From contig JAKAIE010000014.1 of NCBI GenBank assembly GCA_021814475.1, positions 1-46,036 on the forward strand: a stretch of 46,036 bases of DNA, written 5' to 3'. Source of the DNA: Nitrospirota bacterium. Lineage in GTDB: Bacteria > Nitrospirota > Thermodesulfovibrionia > Thermodesulfovibrionales > UBA6898. Of the stretch, positions 33,383 through 43,306 are shown piece by piece. Position 1 is the first letter of the stretch, and each line of letters begins with the position of its first letter. The notes below the pieces were generated by a model. The model saw only the letters and a list, made by a program, of their open reading frames with translations, was not told the DNA's origin and did not search any database. Position numbers and translations under genes: made by a program.

Positions 33383-36076
33383 CTATTTGGCCGGAGGCGC
33401 GAGGATAACCTCTGCAAAATCTCCCGGCCTTATCCATTTCGAAAAGGCGGCCTTTACCTGCCTGGCGGTTATTTTCCGGTAGTCCTTCGCCGCCCTTGCC
33501 GGCTCGTCAAGGGGAAGGTCCTTCAGCGCGAGATCGAGCAGCATCGAGGCGATCACGTCGGTGCTCGACTCCGAAAGCGACACCTGCCGGATAAGAAGCG
33601 ATTTGGCGCGATGAAGCTCGGCAGCGGTAACCGCGCCTGCCTGCATCTCTTTCAGGTCTCGTTCGACTATGGCGCGGGCCTTCTGCACATTGTCCGGGTC
33701 ACAGGCGTATTCGATGGCAAAAAGAGACCTTGTCTTGCCGGCTTCGAGCACCGCATCCACCGTATATACCAGACCGGTCTTTTCCCTCAGGTCTTTATAC
33801 AGGCGCGTTGAGTAAAATCCTCCCGCCAGGACGTGAACGCCGACCTGAAGGGTATAGTACCCCGGGTCCTTCCGGTTCAGGCCGAGCGTCTCCGCAAGTG
33901 TGACTTCCGACTGCACCCTGCTTGCATCGGGGACGGAAACCGAAGACGGCCTGTTCGCAGGCACGGCCGGCAGTTCTGTCTCGGGTTTGGGGCCTGCGGA
34001 CTTCCAGTCTCCGAAATATTTCCCGATGACCGCCTTCGCCTCATCCGTCGACACATTTCCGATTACGACGATCGTCGTCATGTCAGGACGGAATACCTTC
34101 CCGTAATAAGACCTTACATCACCGGGAGAGAGGTTCGATACCGTTTCAGGGGTCGGCTGTCTGAGGGTCGGATCTCCCTTCGGATAAAGCGCCGAGCGAA
34201 GCGCGATCCCCGCCAGATACGAGGGGCTCTGGAGCTTGCCGGCAAGCGCTCCGGAGATCTCTTCCCTCACGACCTTGAACGCCTTTTCCGGCAGGGCAGG
34301 GCGAAGGAGGTTGTCGGCAAGCAGTTCGACCCCCCGATCGAACTTGTCGGAGAGGACGCGAACAGAAAAACTCGTGCCTGCAGATTCATCGGCCGCGATG
34401 TCGTCGAGCGCCTTTTGAAAGGCCAGCCGGTCGAGTGTCGTCGTACCGTAGGAAAACAGACCATCGAGCACGAGTGCGACCCCTTCCTTCCCGGACGGTG
34501 TCTCGAGATCGGCGTTATTTTTTACCCGGCCGTAGACGCTCACCGTGTTGCTTATCTTTTCAGGCTGGACGATCAGCCTGAGACCATTGGGCAGGACCGT
34601 CACCGAAGGCTTTCTCCGGAAGACCGGCACGGGCGGAAGCGCCTTCACCTTCGCGGCCCACTTCGGAAGAGGGGCGCCCGTCATCTTCTTGGACGCTAGT
34701 GATTCTTTCCTCCCGAAGCCCCGAGATGCAACCGCCTTGCCCGAGGGTTTGGGCGTCAGTATCGCGACGATCGCCGTATCATTGTCGAGGTATTCCTTCG
34801 CCACCCTGTTGACGTCTGCTACGGAGACCTTTCTTATCGCGTCGATATCCTCTTGCGGAGAATTGCGGCCTTCGACCGCAAGGGCCTGCGACCAGAGTGA
34901 GGCGAGTTCCGATATCGAATTCATCTGGTATTCGGCATCGGCGGTCTCCCGGCGCTTTGCCGCATCGACCAGCTCGGCTGGGAACCCGTTCTTTATATAG
35001 CTGCCGATTATCTCTTTGATCACCGGGACCAGCTGCCTGCCGTCCGCTCCCTTCGGGAAGGCTGCGGTCGCATATCCGAGACCGGCCTCCGGCAGCATCG
35101 TCATGTTGAAATCCGCGGAAAGCGCCTTCCCTTCGGGGACCAGGGCGTAGAGAGCGGCCCGCTGGCTGTCGAGCACGTCGGTCAGTATCTGGGCAGCCGC
35201 AAAATCGGGGCTCTTGAGGCCTGGCAGCCGGTATGCCAAGATCGCCACACCGTAAGAAAGATCTGTTTCGAGGTTGATCGTATCGGGCTTCATCGGCCGA
35301 AGACTGACCCCGGGTCTCGGCGGGGTCTTCCTTGAGGGAATGCCGCCGAAAAACCGCTCGACCTGTCCGAGCGCCTTTTTCGGATCGACGCTCCCGGTAA
35401 TGACGAGTATCGCATTGTTCGGCCCGTACCAGTCCTCGTGGAATGCCTTGAGCATCTCACCGGTCGTCTTGTTGAAGGAAGGCCGCGTGCCGAGCGCATC
35501 GTGCGCGTACGGGGTGCCGGGAAAAACCTTTGACAGAAGCGTCGAGTAAAAGACATAAAGGGGATTAGAAAGGTCCTGGGCCACTTCCTGTTCGATCGCC
35601 CCGCGCTCCTCTTCCCAGAGCTGCTGCGAATCGAGCACCCCGGACATGCGAATCGCCTCGATGCGGAGGGCGATGTCGAGGTCGTCTGCCGGGACAGTGA
35701 AGAAATACTGAGTAACGGTCTGCTGCGTATCGGCATTGAAACGGCCGCCCATCGCAGACACAAGATCCGAAAGCTGATCTGCCGAGAGGCCCGGACTGCC
35801 GCGGAACATCATATGCTCCTGCGCGTGGGCAGTCCCCGGGAAGCCGTCAGGGGACTCGTTCGAGCCGACGAGATAATTCATCTCCGTCGTGACGACCGGC
35901 GCCAGATCGTCCTTGATGATCACCACCCTGAGGCCGTTTTTGAGTTGCGCCCTCAGCACTTCAGGAGACGGTCCGGCATAGGCCCAACCTGCGCAGACTG
36001 AAATAAGGGGGAAGAGCGCCAACGCGACAATGACAGGAAGTCTCCTGAGACCTTTGTGCTTCATCGTTTTGCTCAT
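33383..36076 (-). CDS. Secreted M16-family zinc metallopeptidase (two-domain)
   Basis: 897 residues with an N-terminal signal peptide (hydrophobic stretch 13-31, AYA near 34), so it is periplasmic. The first half has the inverted zinc motif HAQEH (His84, Glu87, His88) and the distal ligand Glu164, exactly 76 residues later, as in active pitrilysin-type enzymes. The second M16 half (from about 475) has lost the motif (GKEGVALVLDGL) and should be a non-catalytic half that closes the chamber, with the usual GGGFYST-like and REKTGLVY regions. The N-terminal start is 41 nt after nuoN, on the same strand. Confidence 0.93.
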   Translation of the reverse strand: MSKTMKHKGLRRLPVIVALALFPLISVCAGWAYAGPSPEVLRAQLKNGLRVVIIKDDLAPVVTTEMNYLVGSNESPDGFPGTAHAQEHMMFRGSPGLSADQLSDLVSAMGGRFNADTQQTVTQYFFTVPADDLDIALRIEAIRMSGVLDSQQLWEEERGAIEQEVAQDLSNPLYVFYSTLLSKVFPGTPYAHDALGTRPSFNKTTGEMLKAFHEDWYGPNNAILVITGSVDPKKALGQVERFFGGIPSRKTPPRPGVSLRPMKPDTINLETDLSYGVAILAYRLPGLKSPDFAAAQILTDVLDSQRAALYALVPEGKALSADFNMTMLPEAGLGYATAAFPKGADGRQLVPVIKEIIGSYIKNGFPAELVDAAKRRETADAEYQMNSISELASLWSQALAVEGRNSPQEDIDAIRKVSVADVNRVAKEYLDNDTAIVAILTPKPSGKAVASRGFGRKESLASKKMTGAPLPKWAAKVKALPPVPVFRRKPSVTVLPNGLRLIVQPEKISNTVSVYGRVKNNADLETPSGKEGVALVLDGLFSYGTTTLDRLAFQKALDDIAADESAGTSFSVRVLSDKFDRGVELLADNLLRPALPEKAFKVVREEISGALAGKLQSPSYLAGIALRSALYPKGDPTLRQPTPETVSNLSPGDVRSYYGKVFRPDMTTIVVIGNVSTDEAKAVIGKYFGDWKSAGPKPETELPAVPANRPSSVSVPDASRVQSEVTLAETLGLNRKDPGYYTLQVGVHVLAGGFYSTRLYKDLREKTGLVYTVDAVLEAGKTRSLFAIEYACDPDNVQKARAIVERDLKEMQAGAVTAAELHRAKSLLIRQVSLSESSTDVIASMLLDLALKDLPLDEPARAAKDYRKITARQVKAAFSKWIRPGDFAEVILAPPAK

Positions 36077-36117
36077 ATTATCTCACCAACCTCTATATTT
36101 TTTTATTGCTGTGTATC

Positions 36118-37554
36118 TCAATTCATCCCCGAAACAGCCCTCGTGATCAGCCCGATCAGCGGCGACGGCCATACTCCGAGCAGAATAAGTCCCAGTGTCA
36201 GCAGGGCAAGAATCATCCCTCCTCCGAAGGAGATCGCCCTGGCGACTGCCTGTCTGCCCCCGGAGTGCCTCTCAGGCTGTGCATACATGACAGAGATGAC
36301 CCGGAGATAGTAGAAGAGCCCTATGGCACTGCCGATCGCCACGCTCACCACCTGAAACCAGAGGGAGGAGCCGACACCTGCCGAGATTGCATAGAACTTT
36401 CCGATAAACCCGGCTGTCAGAGGTATTCCGGCAAGGGAAAGCAGCATCGCGGTGAAGACGCCAGCGAGCCACGGCCTCCGCCATGCAAGCCCCCGGTAGT
36501 CGTGGATATACTCCCTCTCCCTGTCCCTTCCGGACCTCAGGGATATGACGCCGAAGGCCCCAAGTGTCGTTACGAAATACGCGGAGAGGTAATATGTTGC
36601 GGCCGTTGCCCCCTTCACGCCTCCGGCGAGGAAGGCGACGAGCAGATACCCTAGATGCGCTATGGACGAATAGGCGAGGATACGCTTGATGTTCCCCTGG
36701 GATAGGGCGAGCAGGTTGCCGGCGAAGATCGAGCCGACCGCGATGACCGAGAAGACGGTGAAGAGCGTCGGGTGATCGAGGATATGAAACGGACCTGCGA
36801 GACGGAGGAGCAGAGCGAAGACAGCGCCCTTCGAGACGGTTGCGATGAAGGCGGTCACCGGTGCGGGCGCGCCTTCGTATACGTCGGGGGTCCAGAGGTG
36901 AAACGGCACGACCGCAAGCTTGAAACCCATGCCGACAATGATCATTGCCGCGCCTGCCAGAAACAGGGGGTCCGTGGGAGTGGCGCCGGCCCCTATCCTG
37001 CTGAACTCGAGGCTGCCCGTGGCGGTGTAGACCAGTGCCATGCCGAAGACCAGGAAGGCGGCAGAGACCGCCGCAAGGACGAGGTATTTGATGCCCGCCT
37101 CTATCCCCTTTTCGTTCCCCCTGACATAGGCGATGAGTCCGTAGAGTGAGACGGAGAGGATCTCGAGGCCGAGGAAGAGAGAGCCGAAATGCCTGCTTGC
37201 CACGAGGGTCATCGAACCGAAGGCAGCCAGCAGGAGCAGGATATAATATTCCTCCGGATGTGCACCCCTGTCCCTCAGGTATTCGAGCGAAAGAAGCACG
37301 ACCGTCAGCGTTCCGGCGAGCACCAGGCCCATATAGAAAAGCGCGTACCCGTCGATGACCAGAAGCGGCGTCACAATCCTGGGCGCAATCGATGCCGCGG
37401 GAAAGAGCATAGCGAAAGAGACAAAGAGTCCCGCAACGGTCAGACCCGCGGTTGCCGTCATGCTCCGTTTGACAGAGATGCCGATCATAACGGCGAGTGC
37501 AGCGGCCCCGACCGCGAGAAGCGGAGAGAGGGCATAAAAGTCGTTCGTCGTCAT
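36118..37554 (-). CDS. nuoN: NADH-quinone oxidoreductase subunit N
   Basis: 478 residues, about 14 membrane helices, antiporter-like proton-pumping subunit of complex I. Family landmarks: SLEYLRDRGAHPEEYY, LGLEILSVSLYGLIAY, YEGAPAPVTAF, and the lysine/histidine-containing helix LAYSSIAHLGYLL. The ATG overlaps the nuoM stop (ATGA). Last nuo gene of the operon. Confidence 0.97.
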   Translation of the reverse strand: MTTNDFYALSPLLAVGAAALAVMIGISVKRSMTATAGLTVAGLFVSFAMLFPAASIAPRIVTPLLVIDGYALFYMGLVLAGTLTVVLLSLEYLRDRGAHPEEYYILLLLAAFGSMTLVASRHFGSLFLGLEILSVSLYGLIAYVRGNEKGIEAGIKYLVLAAVSAAFLVFGMALVYTATGSLEFSRIGAGATPTDPLFLAGAAMIIVGMGFKLAVVPFHLWTPDVYEGAPAPVTAFIATVSKGAVFALLLRLAGPFHILDHPTLFTVFSVIAVGSIFAGNLLALSQGNIKRILAYSSIAHLGYLLVAFLAGGVKGATAATYYLSAYFVTTLGAFGVISLRSGRDREREYIHDYRGLAWRRPWLAGVFTAMLLSLAGIPLTAGFIGKFYAISAGVGSSLWFQVVSVAIGSAIGLFYYLRVISVMYAQPERHSGGRQAVARAISFGGGMILALLTLGLILLGVWPSPLIGLITRAVSGMN

Positions 37555-39104
37555 CTCAGCATCTCCCCTGAGCTTTCACCTCCGGGTTTTACAGCTCCAG
37601 GTCCCCTCCCGGGAGGGGTGAGGGACGGGTTGCCTTTTTGAATGAGTCCCTCCACTGCCGGCTTCGAGGTCTCAAGCACCGGTCCGGGATATAGCCCGAT
37701 GACCACGATCACCGCTGCCATGACTGCAAGAATTGTTGTCTCGCGGACTGCAATATCCGCCATCGTGAGATCATCTCTTTTCGGGCCGTGAAAGACCCGC
37801 TGCATAAGCCGGAGGGAATAGAGGGCAGAGGCGATCAGCCCGGTTGCCGCCGCCGCGGTGACAAGTCCGCTCACCCGGTACGAGCCGAGCAGCACCAGGA
37901 ACTCGCCGATAAAGTTTCCCAGTCCCGGAAGTCCTAAAGAGGCGAGACCGAAGAAGAGACCCATGCCGGCCATGCGCGGGGTGACGGCCCACAATCCTCC
38001 CATCGCGGACATCTCCCGGGTATGCAGCCGCGCCTGCAGAATGCCCGCCAGGACGAAGAGTGCCCCGGTGCTGAAGCCGTGGCAGACCATCTGGATTACG
38101 GCCCCCTGGAGGGAGAGCTCGTTCCAGGCAAAGATGCCGAGCATGACGAACCCCATATGGCTGATGCTGGTATAGGCGATGAGCCTCTTGAGGTCTTCCT
38201 GGCTGAAGGCTAGGGCTGCGCCGTAGAGTATGCCGGCTGCGGAAAGCACCATCCCGATCAGACGGACCGACTCCACGGCGTCGGGGAAGAGGGGTACAAG
38301 GAAACGGATGAACCCGTATGCCCCGGTCTTCAGAAGAAGCCCCGCGAGGATAAGGCTGCCTGCGGTCGGGGCCTCGCTGTGGGCATCCGGGAGCCAGCTG
38401 TGGAAGGGGACTGCCGGCAGCTTCACCGCAAAGGCCGCGGCGAAGCCGAGCATCAGCCAGAGAGACTGTCCTGGAGTCAGGCGCGTCCCGAGCAGCTGTG
38501 TGTAGTCGAAGGTGTAGATGCCTGTCGAACGGCCGTGGATGAAATAAAGACCGAGTATGCCAAGGAGCATAAGAATACCGCTCAGCTGTGTGAAGATGAA
38601 GAACTTTACCGAGGCGTATGCCCGTTTTTCATGGCCCCATATCGAGATCAGGAAATACATCGGCACGAGCATCAGTTCCCAGAAGAAATAAAAGAGGAAG
38701 AGGTCGAGACTGAGGAAGACCCCGACTATGCCGGTAAGGACCAGCATCAGGTTCAGATGGAAAAAACCGGTCCTTTCCTTTATCTCGTTCCAGGAGCATA
38801 ACACCCCTACGATACCGAGAAAGAAAGTGAGCAGGACCAGAAGCAGGCTCAGGCCGTCCAGGCCGAGGTGAAACCCTATGCCGAGCTGGGGAATCCAGCT
38901 GGTGTTGAACTCCGCAATCCAGGCCTGACCTGCGGTCCTTCCCGCGACGGGAGGGGAGGCATTCCATAGCGAGGCTGTCATCGCCAGGCCGGCGCCGAGA
39001 GAGGCGACCGAGATCAGACGCGGCAGGAGACTGCTCCGCCTCCCGCCGATCCACGCGAGGACGCCGCCAATCAGTGGAATGAGTATCAGCCATTCAACTG
39101 TCAC
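37551..39104 (-). CDS. nuoM: NADH-quinone oxidoreductase subunit M
   Basis: 517 residues starting at a GTG (39104) that overlaps the nuoL stop as GTGA. The frame stays open to 39221, but the extra N-terminus is not membrane-like. Antiporter-like subunit with about 14 helices; landmarks FFWELMLVPMYFLI, HSWLPDAHSEAPTAGS and the proton-channel helix LIAYTSISHMGFV. The C-terminal tail (GRGPGAVKPGGESS) is hydrophilic and slightly longer than usual. Confidence 0.96.
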   Translation of the reverse strand: MTVEWLILIPLIGGVLAWIGGRRSSLLPRLISVASLGAGLAMTASLWNASPPVAGRTAGQAWIAEFNTSWIPQLGIGFHLGLDGLSLLLVLLTFFLGIVGVLCSWNEIKERTGFFHLNLMLVLTGIVGVFLSLDLFLFYFFWELMLVPMYFLISIWGHEKRAYASVKFFIFTQLSGILMLLGILGLYFIHGRSTGIYTFDYTQLLGTRLTPGQSLWLMLGFAAAFAVKLPAVPFHSWLPDAHSEAPTAGSLILAGLLLKTGAYGFIRFLVPLFPDAVESVRLIGMVLSAAGILYGAALAFSQEDLKRLIAYTSISHMGFVMLGIFAWNELSLQGAVIQMVCHGFSTGALFVLAGILQARLHTREMSAMGGLWAVTPRMAGMGLFFGLASLGLPGLGNFIGEFLVLLGSYRVSGLVTAAAATGLIASALYSLRLMQRVFHGPKRDDLTMADIAVRETTILAVMAAVIVVIGLYPGPVLETSKPAVEGLIQKGNPSLTPPGRGPGAVKPGGESSGEMLR

Positions 39105-40987
39105 AGGAACACCGCGATCCCGATCGTTATGATCGCGCCGAGGCCGATCCCGAAGGCATACCACCGGACCTTCCCTGTCTGGGTGAGGCCCAGAAGATGG
39201 TGAAAGACCCCGGAATACCATGCAGCGCCTTCATACACGAGGTCGATGAAGTCGTCCCTGTTGATGCGGGTGAGCCACAGGAACGGCCCGGCGAACAGCC
39301 TGTCATAGATACGGTCGAAGCCCCACCCCGTAAAAAGGAGACGGTGGACTGACCTTCCTGCGCGTGTCTGCACGAGCCCTTCGGCATACCGGGGGAACAG
39401 GACATAGAGCAGCCAGGCAGCCAGCATTCCGCCTATTGAGGCGCAGGAGGCGATAAGGAGCAGGAAAAGCTCGGGTGTCCGCTCATCTCTGATATGCGCT
39501 GCAGGCAGGACGCCGGAGAGAAACTGCTGAATCGCCTGCCTGCCCGACGCGGGTTCCGGCAAGGCGGCGAGGCCTGCCGCGACAGACAGCGCCGCAAGGA
39601 CGACGAGGGGGGCAGTCATCGAAATGCCCGGATCGCTTTTTGCCCTCGTCAGCCTGTCGCCGAAAAAGACGACGAAGAGGAGGCGGAAGGCGTAAAGAGA
39701 CGTGATAAAGGCACCCGCAACTCCCGCTGCCCATAACCAGACGCTTCCCCTTTCGGACGACCACGCGAGTTTCAGGATGAGGTCCTTGCTGTAGAATCCG
39801 GACGTCACGAAAGGCAGGGCCGAGAGGGAGGCCACGCCGATGAGGAAGGTCCAGAAGGTGACCGGCATACGGCTGCGCAGGCCTCCCATTTTGAAGATGT
39901 CATGCTCATGATCCATTGCAAGGATCACTGCGCCTGCTCCGAGGAAGAGCAGGGCCTTGAAGAAGGCGTGTGTCATGAAATGAAACAGGGCGGCAGACCA
40001 TGCGCCGACGCCGAGGGCGAGGAACATGTACCCGATCTGGCTTATTGTGGAATAGGCGAGGACCCGCTTTATGTCTCTCTGGACGAACGCGCTCAGCCCT
40101 GCAAGCAGCAGGGTCGCCGCGCCGATGATCGCAATCGCCGACTGCACCGGGGGGGCCAGGGTGAAGAGGACGTGTGTCCTGGCGATGAGGTAGACGCCCG
40201 CCGTGACCATCGTCGCCGCATGGATCAGTGCGCTTACCGGCGTAGGGCCTGCCATCGCATCAGGGAGCCATGTCTGGAGGGGCAGTTGGGCTGACTTTCC
40301 GATTGCGCCTGCAAGGAGAAGGGCTGCGGCGATGACCGCGATCTTCGAGCCCGCGGGCCACTCTGCCTGCGCCCTCTGCATCAGCTCCTGTATCTGGAGT
40401 GTTCCGAGGTTCGTGAAGAGGAGGAAGAGGCCTACCGCCAGCGCCGTGTCACCGACCCGCGTAATTACAAAGGCCTTGCGCGCGGCATATCCGTTCGCAG
40501 AGTCCCTGTACCAGAAGCCGATCAGCAGGTAGCTGCAGAGGCCGACGCCCTCCCACCCGAGGTACAGGGAAACCAGATTGTCCGCAAGTACGAGGACCAG
40601 CATCGAGCCGACGAAGAGGTTCATATAGGCGAAGAAACGGCTGTAGCCTTCTTCGTTTTTCATGAAGCCGATCGAGTAAAGGTGGATCAGGAATCCGACG
40701 CATGTGATCACCAGAACCATCACCAGAGAGAGGGCATCGAGATACAGGGAGAACCGGGGAGAAAAGTCCCCGACGCTGAGCCATTGCCATAGGGTCTGTG
40801 TCACGACATACCCGTCTCCTTTTACGCCGAAGCCGGCGGCGAGAAGCATCGAAACAACGGCCGAAAGACCGACCGTGCCTGTTCCGATTGTCCCTGTGAC
40901 AGACCGGGGCAGACGACTGCCCGCGAGCACCAGGACTGTAAATCCGGCTATGGGCATGAACGGTATCAGCCAGAGGAGGTCGGTCAT
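39101..40987 (-). CDS. nuoL: NADH-quinone oxidoreductase subunit L
   Basis: 628 residues, the distal proton-pumping subunit with the long lateral helix at its C-terminus. Landmarks: LYLGWEGVGLCSYLLIGFWY, LPDAMAGPTPVSALIHAATM, LAYSTISQIGYM and HAFFKALLFLGAGAVI. One nt after nuoK; its stop overlaps the GTG of nuoM. Confidence 0.97.
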   Translation of the reverse strand: MTDLLWLIPFMPIAGFTVLVLAGSRLPRSVTGTIGTGTVGLSAVVSMLLAAGFGVKGDGYVVTQTLWQWLSVGDFSPRFSLYLDALSLVMVLVITCVGFLIHLYSIGFMKNEEGYSRFFAYMNLFVGSMLVLVLADNLVSLYLGWEGVGLCSYLLIGFWYRDSANGYAARKAFVITRVGDTALAVGLFLLFTNLGTLQIQELMQRAQAEWPAGSKIAVIAAALLLAGAIGKSAQLPLQTWLPDAMAGPTPVSALIHAATMVTAGVYLIARTHVLFTLAPPVQSAIAIIGAATLLLAGLSAFVQRDIKRVLAYSTISQIGYMFLALGVGAWSAALFHFMTHAFFKALLFLGAGAVILAMDHEHDIFKMGGLRSRMPVTFWTFLIGVASLSALPFVTSGFYSKDLILKLAWSSERGSVWLWAAGVAGAFITSLYAFRLLFVVFFGDRLTRAKSDPGISMTAPLVVLAALSVAAGLAALPEPASGRQAIQQFLSGVLPAAHIRDERTPELFLLLIASCASIGGMLAAWLLYVLFPRYAEGLVQTRAGRSVHRLLFTGWGFDRIYDRLFAGPFLWLTRINRDDFIDLVYEGAAWYSGVFHHLLGLTQTGKVRWYAFGIGLGAIITIGIAVFL

Positions 40988-40988
40988 C

Positions 40989-41297
40989 TCAGCCCTTCAT
41001 CCTTCCCGCCGCATCCGCGTCAAGAGACCTGAAGCGGTGGAAGAGACGCAGCACGAGGGCGAGCCCAACAGACACCTCCGCGCCGGCCATGACGAGGATG
41101 AATATGAACATCACCTGGCCGTCGGGCTGTCCCCATTTCGACCCTGCAACGACGAAGGCGAGACCCGCTGCGTTCAGCATGATCTCGATCGACATCAGGA
41201 TGAAGATGATGTTCCGCCGCATGAGGACACCGGCGAAGCCCAATGTGAAGAGGACCGCTGCCAGGACAAGAACTCCTTCAATCGGAACGGGGGCCAT
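40989..41297 (-). CDS. nuoK: NADH-quinone oxidoreductase subunit K
   Basis: 102 residues, three membrane helices, with the conserved glutamates in [13 protein letters not shown] and [15 protein letters not shown] take the ATG at 41297, overlapping the nuoJ stop by one base (TGATG) with GGAGG 7 nt upstream; a GTG one codon earlier is possible. Confidence 0.96.
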   Translation of the reverse strand: MAPVPIEGVLVLAAVLFTLGFAGVLMRRNIIFILMSIEIMLNAAGLAFVVAGSKWGQPDGQVMFIFILVMAGAEVSVGLALVLRLFHRFRSLDADAAGRMKG

Positions 41298-41812
41298 CAC
41301 CTCTCCTCCTTCTGTTCGTCATCATTACCGCGCCGGCCGAGGTGGTATGCTCCGACGATGCCGGCAAGCAGGAGCATGGATGCCAGTTCGACCCCAAGGA
41401 GGTAGGGACCGAAGAGCGCGAAACCGACATCTCCGGCTGGGACGGTCTTCCCGGAAGTTGTTATGCCGCCAGTCGAGGCGAATATGTATACCAGCTCACC
41501 CAGGAGTATCACCGCCAGGACGGCCGGACCTGTCCATACCTCGGGTATCAGCCACATTCGCTCCTGGGTTTTCGATTGAGGGCCCAGGTTCAGCATCATC
41601 ACGACGAAGACGAAGAGGACCATGATCGCACCCGCATAGATGATGATCTCAAGCGCCGCGATAAAGGGCGCGCCGAGCAGAAAAAAGACGAGAGAGACGG
41701 ACAGCAGGGATACGATCAGGTACAGGAGCGCATGCACGACGTTCGTCCTCGTGATCACCATCAGGGTCGATACGACCGCGACGACAGAGGCTATGACAAA
41801 GGGTGTGTTCAT
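41297..41812 (-). CDS. nuoJ: NADH-quinone oxidoreductase subunit J
   Basis: 171 residues, five membrane helices, with the typical [20 protein letters not shown] segment that forms the pi-bulge helix next to the quinone module. A charged tail ends EQKEER. Its ATG overlaps the nuoI stop (ATGA). Confidence 0.96.
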   Translation of the reverse strand: MNTPFVIASVVAVVSTLMVITRTNVVHALLYLIVSLLSVSLVFFLLGAPFIAALEIIIYAGAIMVLFVFVVMMLNLGPQSKTQERMWLIPEVWTGPAVLAVILLGELVYIFASTGGITTSGKTVPAGDVGFALFGPYLLGVELASMLLLAGIVGAYHLGRRGNDDEQKEER

Positions 41813-42324
41813 GGCATCAGGTCCTTTACATCGACCGGCGGCTCCTCGTTTTCTGCCTGTCCCTTGTCCTTGCCGCCTATCGAGAGGCCTGCGACCCGGT
41901 AGAAATTGTAATCAGGGTATTTGCCCTGTCCGCTTATAAGAAGGTCTTCCTTTTCATAGACCAGGTTCTTCCTGACGTATTCTCCCATCTCGAAATCAGG
42001 GGTGAGCTGTATCGCATAGGTGGGGCAGGCCTCTTCGCAGAAGCCGCAGAAGATGCAGCGGGAGAAATTGATCCTGAAGAACTCAGGGTACCTCCTGCCG
42101 CGGCCGTCCTCTGTCGCCTGCAGGGATATGCAGTCTACAGGGCAGGCTGCCGCGCAGAGATAGCAGGCGACGCACCTCTCCTCACCGTCAGGGTCGCGCG
42201 ACAGGATGATCCTCCCCCTCCACCGTGGAGGCAGCTTCGGCCTCTCCTCGGGATAGAGTAGCGTCTCCCGCCTCCGGAACATATGCAGGAAGACCGTCCA
42301 TAATGTTCTAATTATGCTCAGCAT
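41809..42324 (-). CDS. nuoI: NADH-quinone oxidoreductase subunit I
   Basis: 171 residues carrying the two 4Fe-4S clusters N6a and N6b: [15 protein letters not shown] (about 51-65) and [12 protein letters not shown] (about 90-101). It passes electrons to the last cluster before quinone. Strong GGGGAG before the ATG; one nt after nuoH. The C-terminal part after about residue 145 is acidic and variable. Confidence 0.97.
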   Translation of the reverse strand: MLSIIRTLWTVFLHMFRRRETLLYPEERPKLPPRWRGRIILSRDPDGEERCVACYLCAAACPVDCISLQATEDGRGRRYPEFFRINFSRCIFCGFCEEACPTYAIQLTPDFEMGEYVRKNLVYEKEDLLISGQGKYPDYNFYRVAGLSIGGKDKGQAENEEPPVDVKDLMP

Positions 42325-42325
42325 C

Positions 42326-43306
42326 TCATCTCCCCGCCAGAAGCAGAATCCCTCCCGTCACCACGACATTCAGAAGGGTCAGGGGCAGCATCACCTTCCA
42401 GCCGAAAGACATGAGCTGATCGTAGCGGGGCCGCGGCAGGGACGCCCTCAGGAGGATGAACCCGCAGATGAAGACGAACGTCTTCAGGAGGAACCAGACC
42501 AGGGGCAGCAGGGACCAGCCCATGATATCCGGACCGAACCAGCCGCCGAAGAAGAGGGTCGTGATCAGGGCGGAGATGAGGGTTACCCCGAGATACTCCC
42601 CCACGAAGAACATGCCGAATTTCATGCCGGAGTATTCCGAATGAAAACCCGCGACCAGTTCGCTCTCCGCCTCCGGAAGATCGAAGGGAAGTCTGCGCAG
42701 TTCCGCAGTCCCCGCGATCAGGAAGGCGACGAGCCCGAAGAACTGGGGGACGCAGAACCAGAGGCCCCTCTGCGCCTCGACGATATCTCTGAGGTTGAAG
42801 GAGCCTGCCTGCAGCACAACGCCCATGAGGGAGAGTCCCATGAAGACCTCGTAGCTGAGCATCTGGGCCGCGGCGCGGAGTCCTCCCAGGAGAGAGTATT
42901 TGCTGTCGGACGCCCAGCCTGCCAGTGCCACGCTGTAAACGCCGAGGGACGACATCGCGAGGAAAAAGAGCAGCCCCACGTTCATGTCCACGACCCTGAT
43001 CCCGGGTGCGAAGGTGATCACCGTGAAAGACAGCAGTACGGTCACCAGGATGATCGCCGGGGCGAGGACAAAGACCGGCCTGTCCGCAAACGGCGGGATC
43101 CAGTCTTCCTTTGTCAGCACCTTGATCATGTCCGCGACAACCTGCAGCAGACCGAAGGGACCGACGCGGTTGGGGCCGTACCGGTCCTGCCAGAGGGCCA
43201 GGAGCCTGCGTTCAAGCCAGATGAGACCCGACCCGATCGTCATCACGGCCGCGAGGATGCTAAAGACGATGAGCACCTGTTCAGCAGGTCCGGGTATCTC
43301 TTTCAT
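42326..43306 (-). CDS. nuoH: NADH-quinone oxidoreductase subunit H
   Basis: 326 residues from the ATG at 43306, which overlaps the nuoG stop (ATGA); an earlier ATG at 43339 lies inside nuoG and has no ribosome-binding site. About 8-9 membrane helices lining the quinone channel. Landmarks: [47 protein letters not shown] and [13 protein letters not shown]. Confidence 0.97.
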   Translation of the reverse strand: MKEIPGPAEQVLIVFSILAAVMTIGSGLIWLERRLLALWQDRYGPNRVGPFGLLQVVADMIKVLTKEDWIPPFADRPVFVLAPAIILVTVLLSFTVITFAPGIRVVDMNVGLLFFLAMSSLGVYSVALAGWASDSKYSLLGGLRAAAQMLSYEVFMGLSLMGVVLQAGSFNLRDIVEAQRGLWFCVPQFFGLVAFLIAGTAELRRLPFDLPEAESELVAGFHSEYSGMKFGMFFVGEYLGVTLISALITTLFFGGWFGPDIMGWSLLPLVWFLLKTFVFICGFILLRASLPRPRYDQLMSFGWKVMLPLTLLNVVVTGGILLLAGR

